A stretch of 64,000 nucleotides of DNA from Pseudomonas asiatica (GTDB lineage Bacteria > Pseudomonadota > Gammaproteobacteria > Pseudomonadales > Pseudomonadaceae), in the NCBI RefSeq assembly GCF_040214835.1, contig NZ_CP157874.1, positions 4,344,001 to 4,408,000 on the forward strand, in the 5' to 3' direction. Shown here in pieces: positions 1 to 23,048 of the stretch (positions are counted from its first letter, which is position 1; the number at the start of each line of letters is the position of its first letter). Position numbers and translations under genes: made by a program. The notes under the pieces are model-generated. The model was not told the DNA's origin. It searched no databases and saw nothing but the letters and a program-made list of their open reading frames with translations.

Positions 1-3000
1 CGTCGATAGTCGGGTTGGCATCGCTGTAGCCGGTCAGGTCTTCGACATCCAGATCCAGGCTGTGCAGGCCAACCGGGATCGGCAGGGCTTCACGCAGGTG
101 CGACTGGGTCAGCAGCAAGGCAATGCCACTGTCGGCGAACATGTAGCTGAGGCGGTCTTCCGGGTACTCCGGATCCAGCGGCACATAGGCACCACCGGCC
201 TTGAGAATGCCCAGCAGGCCAACCACCATGTCCAGGCTGCGCTCCATGGCGATGCCAACCAGCACATCAGGGCCAACGCCGCGCTCGATCAGCTTGTGCG
301 CCAGCTGGTTGGCCCGGCGGTTCAGTTCGCCGTAGCTCAGGGTCTGCTCGCCGAAGGTGGCTGCCGGGGCCTCGGGGGCGGTGGCCACCTGGGCCTCGAT
401 CAGCTCATGAATGGTTCGCTCATCCGGGAAGGCGGCGGTATTGCGGTTCCAGTCACGCAGCACGGCCTGCTGCTCGTCCTCGCCCAGCAACGGCAGCTCG
501 CTGATGCGTTGCCCGGGCTGGCGCACGATGGCTGCGAGCAGGTTGACCCAATGCCGCGCCATGCGCTCGATGGTGCTGGCGTCGAACAGGTCGGTGGCAT
601 AGGTCAGCGAAGCCCCGATGCCCTTTTCGTGCTCGAATGTATCCAGGGACAGGTCGAACTTGGCCGTATTCGTGCTCCACTCCAAGCCCGACATTTCCAG
701 GCCCGGCAAGCGGTGCTGGCTGCCCTTGAGCTCGGTCTGGTGGTTGTACAGCACCTGGAACAACGGGTTGTGCCCAAGGTTGCGCTCAGGCTGCAAGGCT
801 TCGACCAGTTGCTCGAATGGCAGGTCCTGGTGGGCCTGCGCGCCCAACGTGCGCTGGCGCACCTGTTGCAGCAGCTCGCCGAACGTCAGCTGCACATCGA
901 ACTCAGCACGCAGCACCTGGGTGTTGACGAAGAAGCCGATCAGGCGCTCGGTCTCGACCCGGTTGCGGTTGGCCGTGGGCACACCAACACGGATGTCGGC
1001 CTGGCCCGAGTAGCGATGCAGCAAGGTCTGGAAGCTGGCCAGCAACAGCATGAACGGCGTCACGCCCTGCTGCTGGGCAACGCGCTTGAGGTTGGCCGCC
1101 AGCTCATTGCCCAACTCAATCGGCCACCGCGCGCCTTGGTGGCTCGGTACAGCCGGGCGCGGATGGTCCAACGGCAGCTCCAGCACCGGTTGCTCATCAC
1201 CCAACTGTTCGGTCCAGTAGGCCAGCTGCCGCGCCTGCTCACCGGCCTCCATCCAGTTGCGCTGCCACACGGCAAAGTCCGCGTACTGGATCGGCAAGGG
1301 CGGCAACTGCGGCACCTGGCCCTGGCTGTAGCCGGCATACAGTTGCACCAGTTCGTCGACCATCACCGGCATCGACCAGCCGTCGGCGACGATATGGTGC
1401 AGGGTCAGCACCAGCACGTGCTGGTCCGCCGCCAGGCGCAGCAGCCCGGCCCGCAGCAGCGGCCCCTGCTCCAGGTCGAACGGTTTCCCCGCTTCGGTCT
1501 CGACCCAGGCCCGCACAGCGGCCTCGTCGGCGTACGCCTGCTCCTCGACGACAAGCTCGAACGGCAGCTGGCCATGAATGACCTGCACTGCCTGCTCGCC
1601 ATCCAGGCGGAAAGTGGTGCGCAAAGTTTCGTGACGCTCGATCAAGGCGCCGAAGGCCTGTTGCAGGGCGGCGATATCCAGCGCCCCGGCCAGCTTCAGT
1701 GCGGCCGGAATGTTGTAGGTGGCACTGTGCGGTGCCCATTGCCACAAGAACCACTGCCGTTGCTGGGCGTAGGAAAGCGCTAGCGGCTTCGCCCTGCTCA
1801 CGCATTCGATGACAGCAGCCTGTGCCCGTTCACCGTGCTCGGCACGTTTGGCAAAGTCCCTCAACACCGGAGCCTCGAACAGGGTAAGCAACTGCACGTC
1901 CAGCCCCAGGTGCTGACGAATGCGGGCAATCACCGAAACTGCCAGCAGGGAATGCCCGCCCTGCAGGAAGAAGTGGTCGCCGAGGCCGACCCTCTCCACC
2001 TTCAGCACATCGGCCCAGATCGCCGCGATCTGCTGCTCCAAAGCACTCTGCGGCGCGATGTACTCGCCCTGCAACTGGCTGGCATCCGGCTGCGGCAGGG
2101 CCTTGCGGTCCAGCTTGCCGTTCGGCGTCACTGGCAGCTTGCCGAGCAGCAGCAGGTGCGCCGGCACCATGTAGTCCGGCAAACCGGCCTTCAGCGCCTC
2201 GCGCAGGCTGTCGCGCAATGCGCCTTCGTCTTGCGTGCTGTCGGCAGGCACCACATAGCCCACCAGCTGCTTGCCGCTTGGCCCGTCCTGGGCCAGCACC
2301 ACGGCTTCCTGCACACTCGGCAGCTCCAATAGACGCGCCTCGATCTCACCCAGTTCGATACGCAGGCCACGGATCTTCACCTGGTGGTCTATGCGCCCGG
2401 CATAGTCGATCACACCATCGGCGCGGTAGCGCGCCAGGTCGCCGGTGCGGTACAGGCGCCCGCCGTTGTCGCTGAACGGGTCCGGCACGAAGCGTTCGGC
2501 GGTCAGCGCCGGGCGTTGGTGGTAACCACGGGCCAGGCCGACACCACCGAGGTACAGCTCGCCAGCACTGCCGCGCACCGCCGGTTGCAGGCTGCCTTCG
2601 AGGATGTGGGTCTTGAGGTTGTCGATCGGCTGGCCGATCGGCACGCTGATGCTTTCGTCCGGCTGGCAGGTCCAATGGGTCACGTCGATCGCCGCTTCGG
2701 TCGGGCCGTACAGGTTGTACAGGCCCACCGCCGGCAGGCGTTGCAGGGTCTGGCGGGCCAGCTCGGCCGGCAACGCTTCACCACTGCACACCACGCGCTT
2801 GAGGCTGATGCAGCTTTCGACCGCTTCGTGGGTCATGAACGCCTGCAGCATCGACGGCACGAAGTGCAGCGTGCTGATGCCGTAATGATTGATGGTTTCG
2901 ACCAGCAACTGCGGGTCGCGGTGCGCGCCGGGCTGGGCCACGACCAGGCGCGCGCCAGTCATCAGCGGCCAGAAGAATTCCCACACCGACACATCAAAGC

Positions 3001-5077
3001 TGAACGGGGTTTTCTGCAACACGCTATCGCTGGCGTCCAGGCGGTAGGCCTTCTGCATCCAGCACAGGCGGTTGACCAGCGCCTGATGGCTGTTGCCAGC
3101 GCCCTTCGGGCGACCGGTGGAGCCGGAGGTGTAGATCACGTAGGCGAGGTTCAGCGGGGCCACGTCGACATTCGGGTTGGCATCGCTGTAGTCGTCGAAG
3201 TTCTCGGTATCCAGGTCCAGGCTGCGCAGGCCGGCCGGGATCGGCAGGGTCTCGCGCAAATGCGACTGGGTCAGCAGCAAGGCGATGCCGCTGTCCTCGA
3301 ACATGTAGCTCAGACGGTCCTGGGGATATTCCGGGTCCAGCGGCACATAGGCGCCGCCGGCCTTCACGATACCCAGCAAGCCGATGACCATCTCCAGGCT
3401 GCGCTCCATGGCGATGCCCACCAGCACATCCGGGCCCACGCCCAGCTCGCGCAGCTTGTGCGCCAGCTGGTTGCTACGGCGGTTGAGCTCGGCATAGCTC
3501 AGGGTCTGCTCGCCAAAGACCAGCGCCGGGGCATCCGGGGTGGCGAACACCTGGGCCTCGATCAGCTGATGGATGCTGTGCCCTGCCGGGAAGTCCGCTT
3601 CGGTGGCGTTCCAGTCGCGCACGATGATGTGCCGCTCAGGCACGTCCAGCAGCGGCAGGTCGGCAACCCGCTGCCCAGGCTCGCATACGATCCCCTGCAG
3701 CAGGTTCAGCCAATGCCGGGCCATGCCCTCGATGGTCGCCGCGTCGAACAGGTCGGTGGCGTAGGTCAGTGCCGCGCCAATGCCCTGCTCGTGCTCGAAG
3801 GTATCCAGGGTCAGGTCGAACTTGGCGGTGTGGCTGTCCCAGACCAGCTCTTCCATCTGCAGCCCTTGCAGGCTACGGCGCTCGCCCTTGGCCTGGGTCT
3901 GGTGGTTGTACATGACCTGGAACAGCGGGCTGTGGCCCAGGTTGCGCTCGACCTGCAAGGCCTCGACCAACTGCTCGAACGGCAGGTCCTGATGGGCCTG
4001 GGCACCCAGTGCGCGTTGCTTCACCTGCTGCAGCAGGTTAATGAAGGTCATCTGCAGGTCGAACTCGGCCCGTAACACCTGGGTGTTGACGAAAAAGCCG
4101 ATCAGGCGCTCGGTCTCGACCCGGTTGCGGTTGGCAACCGGTACACCGACGCGGATGTCTGGCTGGCCACTGTAGCGGTGCAGCAGCGCCTGGAAGCTGG
4201 CCAGCAACAGCATGAATGGCGTCACGCCCTGCTGCTGGGCCAGCTGCTTGAGCGCCCCGGCCAGTTGCTGGTCCAGAGCGACCTTTACCCGTGCGCCCTG
4301 ATGGCTGCTCACGGCGGGCCGTGGGCGGTCGGTGGGCAGCTCCAGCACGGGCTGCTCTTCCCCCAGTTGCGCGGTCCAGTAGGCCAGTTGCCTTTCCTGC
4401 TCGCCGGCCTCCATCCAGTTGCGCTGCCAGGTGGCGTAATCGGCGTACTGCACCGGCAGTGTCGGCAACGCCACGGGTTGGCCCTGGCTGTGGCCGTGGT
4501 AGAGCTGCACCAGCTCGTTGACCATTACCGGCATCGACCAGCCGTCGGAGACGATGTGGTGCAGGGTCAGCACCAGCACATGTTCGTCTGCTGCCAGGCG
4601 CAACAGGCGCACACGCAGCAGCGGGCCCTGCTGCAGGTCGAAAGGCAGGTGGGCTTCGGCCTCGACACGCTGACGCAGGTGGCTGTAATCGGCCTGCGCC
4701 AGCACTTCAACGGCCAGTTCGAAAGGGATATGTGGGTGGATCACCTGAACCGCTTGCTCCCCTTCCAGGCGGAAGGTTGTACGCAGCGTTTCGTGGCGCT
4801 CGATCAGGGCCTCGAAACTGCGCTGCAGGGCTTGGGTATCCAGGTGGCCTTTGAAATGCAAGACGGACGAGAGGTTGTACGCGCCGCCCACCTCGCCCAA
4901 TTGCGACAGTATCCACAGGCGCTGCTGAGCGTAGGAAAGCAGCACCGGCTCTGCAGGATCCCTCGGGAAGATCGGCGTGACACCGTACAGGTTCACGCCT
5001 TGTTTCTTGAGCAAGGCTGCCAACGCCTTACGTTTTTGGGTGGACAACGATACGACCGTATCGAGCAGCTCTTGCAC
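1..5077 (-). CDS. Pyoverdine-type non-ribosomal peptide synthetase, third gene (3' end beyond window)
   Basis: N-terminal 1,692 residues of a peptide synthetase that continues past the left edge. Domain order is C (HHIVSDGWSM near residue 179), A (YTSGSTGRPKG near 649), T (GGHSLLA near 1042), C (HHIVADGWSM near 1229) and the start of a second A domain. The first A domain reads as pocket code DVWHVSLIDK, the usual serine code. No epimerase lies between the first T and the second C. The start is GTG at 5077: an in-frame TGA lies seven codons upstream, and AGGAG sits about 7 bases before the GTG, overlapping an upstream stop codon. A PvdS-type promoter motif lies at 5124-5148, so this gene probably has its own iron-regulated transcript. 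Adding serine to the growing pyoverdine side chain is inferred from the code and from the two synthetase genes upstream. Confidence 0.93.
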   Translation of the reverse strand, partial: MQELLDTVVSLSTQKRKALAALLKKQGVNLYGVTPIFPRDPAEPVLLSYAQQRLWILSQLGEVGGAYNLSSVLHFKGHLDTQALQRSFEALIERHETLRTTFRLEGEQAVQVIHPHIPFELAVEVLAQADYSHLRQRVEAEAHLPFDLQQGPLLRVRLLRLAADEHVLVLTLHHIVSDGWSMPVMVNELVQLYHGHSQGQPVALPTLPVQYADYATWQRNWMEAGEQERQLAYWTAQLGEEQPVLELPTDRPRPAVSSHQGARVKVALDQQLAGALKQLAQQQGVTPFMLLLASFQALLHRYSGQPDIRVGVPVANRNRVETERLIGFFVNTQVLRAEFDLQMTFINLLQQVKQRALGAQAHQDLPFEQLVEALQVERNLGHSPLFQVMYNHQTQAKGERRSLQGLQMEELVWDSHTAKFDLTLDTFEHEQGIGAALTYATDLFDAATIEGMARHWLNLLQGIVCEPGQRVADLPLLDVPERHIIVRDWNATEADFPAGHSIHQLIEAQVFATPDAPALVFGEQTLSYAELNRRSNQLAHKLRELGVGPDVLVGIAMERSLEMVIGLLGIVKAGGAYVPLDPEYPQDRLSYMFEDSGIALLLTQSHLRETLPIPAGLRSLDLDTENFDDYSDANPNVDVAPLNLAYVIYTSGSTGRPKGAGNSHQALVNRLCWMQKAYRLDASDSVLQKTPFSFDVSVWEFFWPLMTGARLVVAQPGAHRDPQLLVETINHYGISTLHFVPSMLQAFMTHEAVESCISLKRVVCSGEALPAELARQTLQRLPAVGLYNLYGPTEAAIDVTHWTCQPDESISVPIGQPIDNLKTHILEGSLQPAVRGSAGELYLGGVGLARGYHQRPALTAERFVPDPFSDNGGRLYRTGDLARYRADGVIDYAGRIDHQVKIRGLRIELGEIEARLLELPSVQEAVVLAQDGPSGKQLVGYVVPADSTQDEGALRDSLREALKAGLPDYMVPAHLLLLGKLPVTPNGKLDRKALPQPDASQLQGEYIAPQSALEQQIAAIWADVLKVERVGLGDHFFLQGGHSLLAVSVIARIRQHLGLDVQLLTLFEAPVLRDFAKRAEHGERAQAAVIECVSRAKPLALSYAQQRQWFLWQWAPHSATYNIPAALKLAGALDIAALQQAFGALIERHETLRTTFRLDGEQAVQVIHGQLPFELVVEEQAYADEAAVRAWVETEAGKPFDLEQGPLLRAGLLRLAADQHVLVLTLHHIVADGWSMPVMVDELVQLYAGYSQGQVPQLPPLPIQYADFAVWQRNWMEAGEQARQLAYWTEQLGDEQPVLELPLDHPRPAVPSHQGARWPIELGNELAANLKRVAQQQGVTPFMLLLASFQTLLHRYSGQADIRVGVPTANRNRVETERLIGFFVNTQVLRAEFDVQLTFGELLQQVRQRTLGAQAHQDLPFEQLVEALQPERNLGHNPLFQVLYNHQTELKGSQHRLPGLEMSGLEWSTNTAKFDLSLDTFEHEKGIGASLTYATDLFDASTIERMARHWVNLLAAIVRQPGQRISELPLLGEDEQQAVLRDWNRNTAAFPDERTIHELIEAQVATAPEAPAATFGEQTLSYGELNRRANQLAHKLIERGVGPDVLVGIAMERSLDMVVGLLGILKAGGAYVPLDPEYPEDRLSYMFADSGIALLLTQSHLREALPIPVGLHSLDLDVEDLTGYSDANPTID

Positions 5078-5087
5078 AGGGAATCTC

Positions 5088-5141
5088 CTAAGAAATCAGC
5101 TCATCAATTTCCTCCGTAGTTAGACGGTTGAGTGGTGGCAT
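5088..5141 (-). pseudogene. Vestigial NRPS C-terminal tail (or leader peptide) before the third synthetase
   Basis: This short frame reads MPPLNRLTTEEIDELIS and stops 10 bases before the GTG of the third synthetase. The second synthetase ends in SMEELDELIS, so the last residues match and share the 14-base DNA string GATGAGCTGATTTC. The simplest reading is the remnant of the end of a lost or rearranged synthetase gene. The only ATG lies inside the PvdS box at 5124-5148, so a transcript from that promoter could not be translated from it. A functional docking or leader peptide is possible but less likely. Confidence 0.5.
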
Positions 5142-5148
5142 GGATTTA
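5124..5148 (-). promoter_or_regulatory. PvdS (iron-starvation sigma factor) promoter for the third NRPS
   Basis: On the minus strand the sequence is CTAAAT, 17 bases, then CGT. This matches the pyoverdine sigma factor PvdS consensus TAAAT-N16/17-CGT. It lies about 47 bases upstream of the GTG start of the third synthetase. The match is seen directly; activity is inferred from the consensus. Confidence 0.7.
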
Positions 5149-5286
5149 GATGGAAATTCGGGGGAGGCAGCGCCCGGTGCATGTACAGCGTCAGCCTGAA
5201 ACCTGCACCGAACCCACTTCCCATGGCACTGCACATAACTCATTGAATTGGCAGGGCCCCTGTGGAACTCGGAAACCTGCGCCGTA

Positions 5287-6140
5287 CCTGTAGGAGCCGG
5301 CGCGCCCGCGAACACCGGCGTAGCCGGTGCCATCCACCGCGTCGCCTGCTTCGCGGGCATACCCGCTCCCACAGAGCCACCACCGACTGAAGGAATGCGC
5401 CATACCTGTGGGAGCGGGCGCGCCCGCGAACACCGGCGCAGCCGGTGCCATCCACCGCGTCGCCTGCTTCGCGGGTGAACCCGCTCCCACAAGGGCCCCA
5501 CCAGCTGAAGGAATGCGCTGTACCTGTGGGAGCGGGTTTACCCGCGAACACCGGCGCAGCCGGTGCCATCCACCGCGTCGCCTGCTTCGCGGGCATGCCC
5601 GCTCCCACAAGGGCCCCCACCAACTGAAGGAATGCGCTGTACCTGTGGGAGCGGGCGCGCCCGCGAACACCGGTGCAGCCGGTGCCATCCACCGCGTTGA
5701 ACTGCTTCGCGGGTGAACCCGCTCCCACAGGGGCCCCATCAGCTGAAGGAATGCGCCATACCTGTGGGAGCGGGCGCGCCCGCGAACACCGGCGCAGCCG
5801 GTGCCATCCACCGCTTCGCCTGCTTCGCGGGCATGCCCGCTCCCACAGGGACCCCACCAGCTGAAGGAATGCGCCGTACCTGTGGGAGCGGGTTTACCCG
5901 CGAACACCGGCGCAGCCGGTGCCATCCACCGCTTCGCCTGCTTCGCGGGCATGCCCGCTCCCACAGGGACCCCACCAGCTGAAGGAATGCGCTGTACCTG
6001 TGGGAGCGGGTTTACCCGCGAACACCGGCGAAGCCGGTGCCATCCACCGCGTCGCCTGCTTCGCGGGCATGCCCGCTCCCACAGGGACCCCACCAGCTGA
6101 AGGAATGCCTCATATCTGTGGGAAAGGGTTTACCCACATG
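5287..6140. repeat. Tandem array of 118-bp units, each an inverted REP pair (7 full + 1 partial)
   Basis: The string CCTGTGGGAGCGGG (first copy variant) recurs at 5287, 5405, 5523, 5642, 5761, 5879 and 5997, with a degenerate copy at about 6115. The period is therefore 118-119 bp. Each unit has a REP in one orientation (GGGCGCGCCCGCGAA or GGGTTTACCCGCGAA), a small CCGGCGCAGCCGG palindrome, a REP in the opposite orientation (TTCGCGGGCATGCCCGC) and a linker containing CCAGCTGAAGGAATGCG. Open frames across the array exist in every phase because 118 is not a multiple of 3; they are not genes. The array separates the second and third synthetase genes and fills most of the 1,082-base gap between them. 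Confidence 0.95.
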
Positions 6141-6159
6141 CACGGATCACATCAGGGCC

Positions 6160-14013
<7,854 letters not shown>

Positions 14014-14014
14014 G

Positions 14015-20482
<6,468 letters not shown>

Positions 20483-20520
20483 GTCGAGCGGTGTCCTGGC
20501 AGTCGAGCGGTAACTGTCAG

Positions 20521-20544
20521 ACGAAGGTGTGGGGGGGTGATTTA
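20521..20544 (-). promoter_or_regulatory. PvdS promoter of the NRPS operon
   Basis: On the minus strand: CTAAAT, exactly 16 bases including a run of seven C, then CGT. This is a full match to the PvdS consensus TAAAT-N16-CGT. It sits just upstream of the first synthetase start, as expected for an iron-starvation-induced pyoverdine operon. Confidence 0.8.
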
Positions 20545-20573
20545 GTGGCGCCAACCTTAGGCCCAGCACCATC

Positions 20574-20662
20574 CCTGTGGGAGCGGGCGCGCCCGCGAAG
20601 GGCCTAACGCGGTGTATGGCACCGGCTACGCCGGTGTTCGCGGGCGCGCCCGCTCCCACAGA
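20574..20662. repeat. Inverted REP pair upstream of the NRPS operon
   Basis: Two REPs (GGGAGCGGGCGCGCCCGCGAA and its inverse) flank a CCGGCTACGCCGG palindrome. The layout is the same as in the array units at 5287-6140 but as a single copy. It lies between the PvdS box and the divergent PAAR effector gene. The remaining bases to 20857 contain one more half REP (GAGCGGGCATGCCCGCGAAG near 20699) and no recognisable gene. Confidence 0.85.
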
Positions 20663-20857
20663 GCCCTGCTAAATCAATGACTTATGTGTTGTTCTATGGA
20701 GCGGGCATGCCCGCGAAGAGGCCGGCATTGCCATCAATAAAATGACGTAGTCCAAATCTCTATTCCTTGTAGGACCCTTCCCAAACCCCCACCACCCCGA
20801 AAATACCCGCCAACCGCCTGCTAGGTTCCTGGCTTCCACCTGAAAAAGAGGCGAGCC

Positions 20858-22264
20858 ATGAGCATGCGCATGAACATCTTCGGCCGATACCAAGGCCTGG
20901 ACGGCGACGAAACCACCACAGGCGCCATCTGCATTGCCAGCCAAGCCAGGGGCCGTGTGCATGGCCGCGACTGGCTACTTCAAGGCGACCCGACCACACC
21001 CTGCCCGCTATGTGGACAAGCGGGCACCATCGTCGAGGGCGAAGTCCGCTGGCGACAGGATGGTATTCCCACGGCTCTGGACGGAGCACTGGTGCAATGC
21101 GGGTGCCCACAGGGCAGCAATCGCCTGGTTGCAAGTGGGTACGCACCTCCGGCTTCGCGCGGGGCACCCGCATCTGAGCCTGTTCGTGAGGCACCAGCAC
21201 AGGCCCAGACGGGTAACCCGATAAGAAGTACCTATCAGCCTGAGGTGGTTCAGCCCTCGCCCACTCCTCAAGGCATGGAGCCCGGCTTCTACATCGTTCC
21301 GCGCTGTATGTCATACCAGGAAGTCCTGGCAGAGCTGGGCGCGCCGCAGGCCAACCTGCCTCGGTCAATTTTGGAGCGGCTGAACCCGACGTATCAGCGT
21401 GGTTTCAAGGCAGGTGAGATCTTTGTCATTGGTGATGGCTTGAGGCGCCCGGCGTGCACTCGGGAAGAGCATTTTGCGATGAGTGCGGCGAAACAGGCGC
21501 GGGAGGACTTGGCAGATCTCACAGCGGAAGAAGCTGACTTCTTGATGCGCCATCAGGCCGAAATTGCCGGATTACTCAGCGATGTGAGCTTGGCGATGGG
21601 GGTGACTGAGGCGATGGTTGCCAAATCGTTGGATGAAATCAGCGTCACATTGCAAAAAATTGAAGACCTGCATAGACAGCAATTCATCAAGCATGGGCAT
21701 CTTCGCCATCCAGAGTTTTTTTCGGAACGTCAAAAACTGTTCAAAAAATTAAGCACAAACCTGAATGCGACTGTTCTGAACAAACACCTCAACCTTGGCA
21801 ACTATGAAAGCCTACGACGGGACTTGGGAATCTCCTCGAGAAGCTTGGTGCACCATTGGAGCAAAGCTGGCGCCCCAGGACATATCCCTGGCTACTCGAC
21901 ACACTTAAACAAGCTGGCCAAAATGGCTAAATACTTGAAACACGGAGGGCGCATCGGTATTGCTGTTGGCGGAATTGGCTCAGCAATAAAAGTCTCCGAA
22001 GTATGCCAGGCTGGCAATACAAAGGCCTGTGAAAAAGTCCGAGTTACTGAAGCGGGAAATTTTTCTGGCGGCTTAGCCGGGGGATGGTTTGGCGCAAAGA
22101 TGGGAGGAAAGGCCGCAACCCAAGTTTGTTGGAGAGCAGGTCCTGCGAGCTTGGTATGCGGAATAGTTATCACTGGCGGAGGAGCATTGGCGGGAAGCCT
22201 TGCAGGCATGAAAGGCGGTGAAAAAATCGGCGAAATAATTTTCGAGGCTTTTCAAGATGATTGA
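20858..22264 (+). CDS. PAAR-domain type VI secretion effector, probable pore-forming toxin
   Basis: A 468-residue protein. Residues 1-95 look like a Cys-containing PAAR domain (CPLCGQ, DGALVQCGC), which would sharpen a VgrG spike and carry the toxin. Residues 100-140 are a Pro/Ala-rich linker. Residues 145-195 include a LysM-like stretch (LNPTYQRGFKAGEIFVIGD). The middle is a charged helical region. The last 110 residues hold Gly-rich hydrophobic segments (IGIAVGGIGSAI, GGLAGGWFGAKMGG, LVCGIVITGGGALAGS), typical of membrane-inserting toxins. No nuclease or hydrolase motif was found. The downstream gene overlaps it by 8 bases and encodes a small membrane protein, as in effector-immunity pairs. 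GAGG precedes the ATG. The 3' half is clearly more A/T-rich than its neighbours, suggesting horizontal acquisition. No VgrG, Hcp or adaptor gene is nearby. Confidence 0.75.
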   Translation: MSMRMNIFGRYQGLDGDETTTGAICIASQARGRVHGRDWLLQGDPTTPCPLCGQAGTIVEGEVRWRQDGIPTALDGALVQCGCPQGSNRLVASGYAPPASRGAPASEPVREAPAQAQTGNPIRSTYQPEVVQPSPTPQGMEPGFYIVPRCMSYQEVLAELGAPQANLPRSILERLNPTYQRGFKAGEIFVIGDGLRRPACTREEHFAMSAAKQAREDLADLTAEEADFLMRHQAEIAGLLSDVSLAMGVTEAMVAKSLDEISVTLQKIEDLHRQQFIKHGHLRHPEFFSERQKLFKKLSTNLNATVLNKHLNLGNYESLRRDLGISSRSLVHHWSKAGAPGHIPGYSTHLNKLAKMAKYLKHGGRIGIAVGGIGSAIKVSEVCQAGNTKACEKVRVTEAGNFSGGLAGGWFGAKMGGKAATQVCWRAGPASLVCGIVITGGGALAGSLAGMKGGEKIGEIIFEAFQDD

Positions 22265-22634
22265 TCATCTCGACATCAAGCTAAAACTATTTTTAGTCGC
22301 TTCCCCTTTCTGCCTCTGCCTAACCGCACTCGCGATGGATCTTCATATCGCATGCTCTCGTCAATATGAAGTAATGACCGCAGCACTCCACCGAAGCCCA
22401 TGCCTCTCATATTCCGTCAGACTTTGGGGAGAGAAAAGTGTACGTTCAAGAATGCTGGTAACGTTCATGATAGCGGGTGCTATCACACTACCAAACTCCA
22501 GCATTCGAAAAGGCTCGCTTGATGCCCGGGATTTTGAGCAGCTCCCTAAACATCTGAAAGCCAAAATCACTATCGCATCATGGCTTAACACCGCCGGTTT
22601 TAGCTGGCTAATCATAAACTACTTCATAATATAA
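22257..22634 (+). CDS. Probable immunity protein 1 for the PAAR effector (small membrane protein)
   Basis: A 125-residue protein with a hydrophobic N-terminal segment (LFLVASPFCLCLTALAMDL), a polar middle and a hydrophobic C-terminal segment (WLNTAGFSWLIINYFII). It looks like an inner-membrane protein with two or more spans. Its ATG lies inside the end of the effector gene (8-base overlap), which implies coupled translation. An inner-membrane location is what is expected of an immunity protein against a pore-forming effector. I recognise no named family. It is about half identical to the next gene. Base composition is A/T-rich compared with the rest of the window. Confidence 0.65.
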   Translation: MIDHLDIKLKLFLVASPFCLCLTALAMDLHIACSRQYEVMTAALHRSPCLSYSVRLWGEKSVRSRMLVTFMIAGAITLPNSSIRKGSLDARDFEQLPKHLKAKITIASWLNTAGFSWLIINYFII

Positions 22635-22661
22635 CCACAACAGAGCTTCGAGATTTTCAAA

Positions 22662-23048
22662 ATGATTGAGCATCTTGATGTAAAACTAAGACTATTTCTG
22701 TTAGGCACTCCTATCTGCCTCGCCTTAATCGGGCTTGTATCTGACCTTCACATTGCGTGCTCTCGCCAATATAAAGAAATGACCTCAGCACTCCAACGGA
22801 GCGCGTGCCTTCCATTTGCGACCGGCATGTGGGGAGAGAAAAAGATAGGTTCCAGAGTTCTAGTTATTTCTGTAATCGCTGGCGCCATTGGGTCCCCCGC
22901 CTCAAGCATTCGCAGCGGGCTATTGGATGAGCAAGACCATTTACAATTCCCTGAGAAGTTAAGAAGAAAAATTCTTATTGCATCATCACTAAACACCATT
23001 GGCATCGCTTGGATAGCCATCTATTACCTGACGAAACTGCTAGACTGA
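22662..23048 (+). CDS. Probable immunity protein 2, tandem paralogue
   Basis: A 128-residue paralogue of the preceding gene. Both open with MI(D/E)HLD(I/V)KL and keep DLHIACSRQY, WGEK, AGAI, SSIR and SLNT-type motifs, with hydrophobic ends. The bases just before its ATG (ATTTTCAAA) resemble the end of the effector gene before the first immunity ATG (CTTTTCAAG). The duplication unit therefore seems to have included the toxin's last codons. It may protect against a variant effector carried by other strains, or be a diverging spare copy. Function is inferred from position and similarity only. Confidence 0.6.
   Translation: MIEHLDVKLRLFLLGTPICLALIGLVSDLHIACSRQYKEMTSALQRSACLPFATGMWGEKKIGSRVLVISVIAGAIGSPASSIRSGLLDEQDHLQFPEKLRRKILIASSLNTIGIAWIAIYYLTKLLD

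Noticed and set aside
5191..6093. Long repetitive open frames (up to 300 codons) across the 118-bp array
   Set aside because: Frames exist in several phases on both strands because the repeat lacks stops. The period is not a multiple of 3, so no frame gives a regular protein repeat.
5287..6140. CRISPR array
   Set aside because: The repeated units are contiguous with no unique spacers, and each unit is made of REP palindromes; no cas genes are near.
20483..20659. N-terminal extension of the first synthetase
   Set aside because: The extra 59 codons only translate the REP pair and cross the PvdS promoter; the homologous N-terminus begins at MNADQTLKL.
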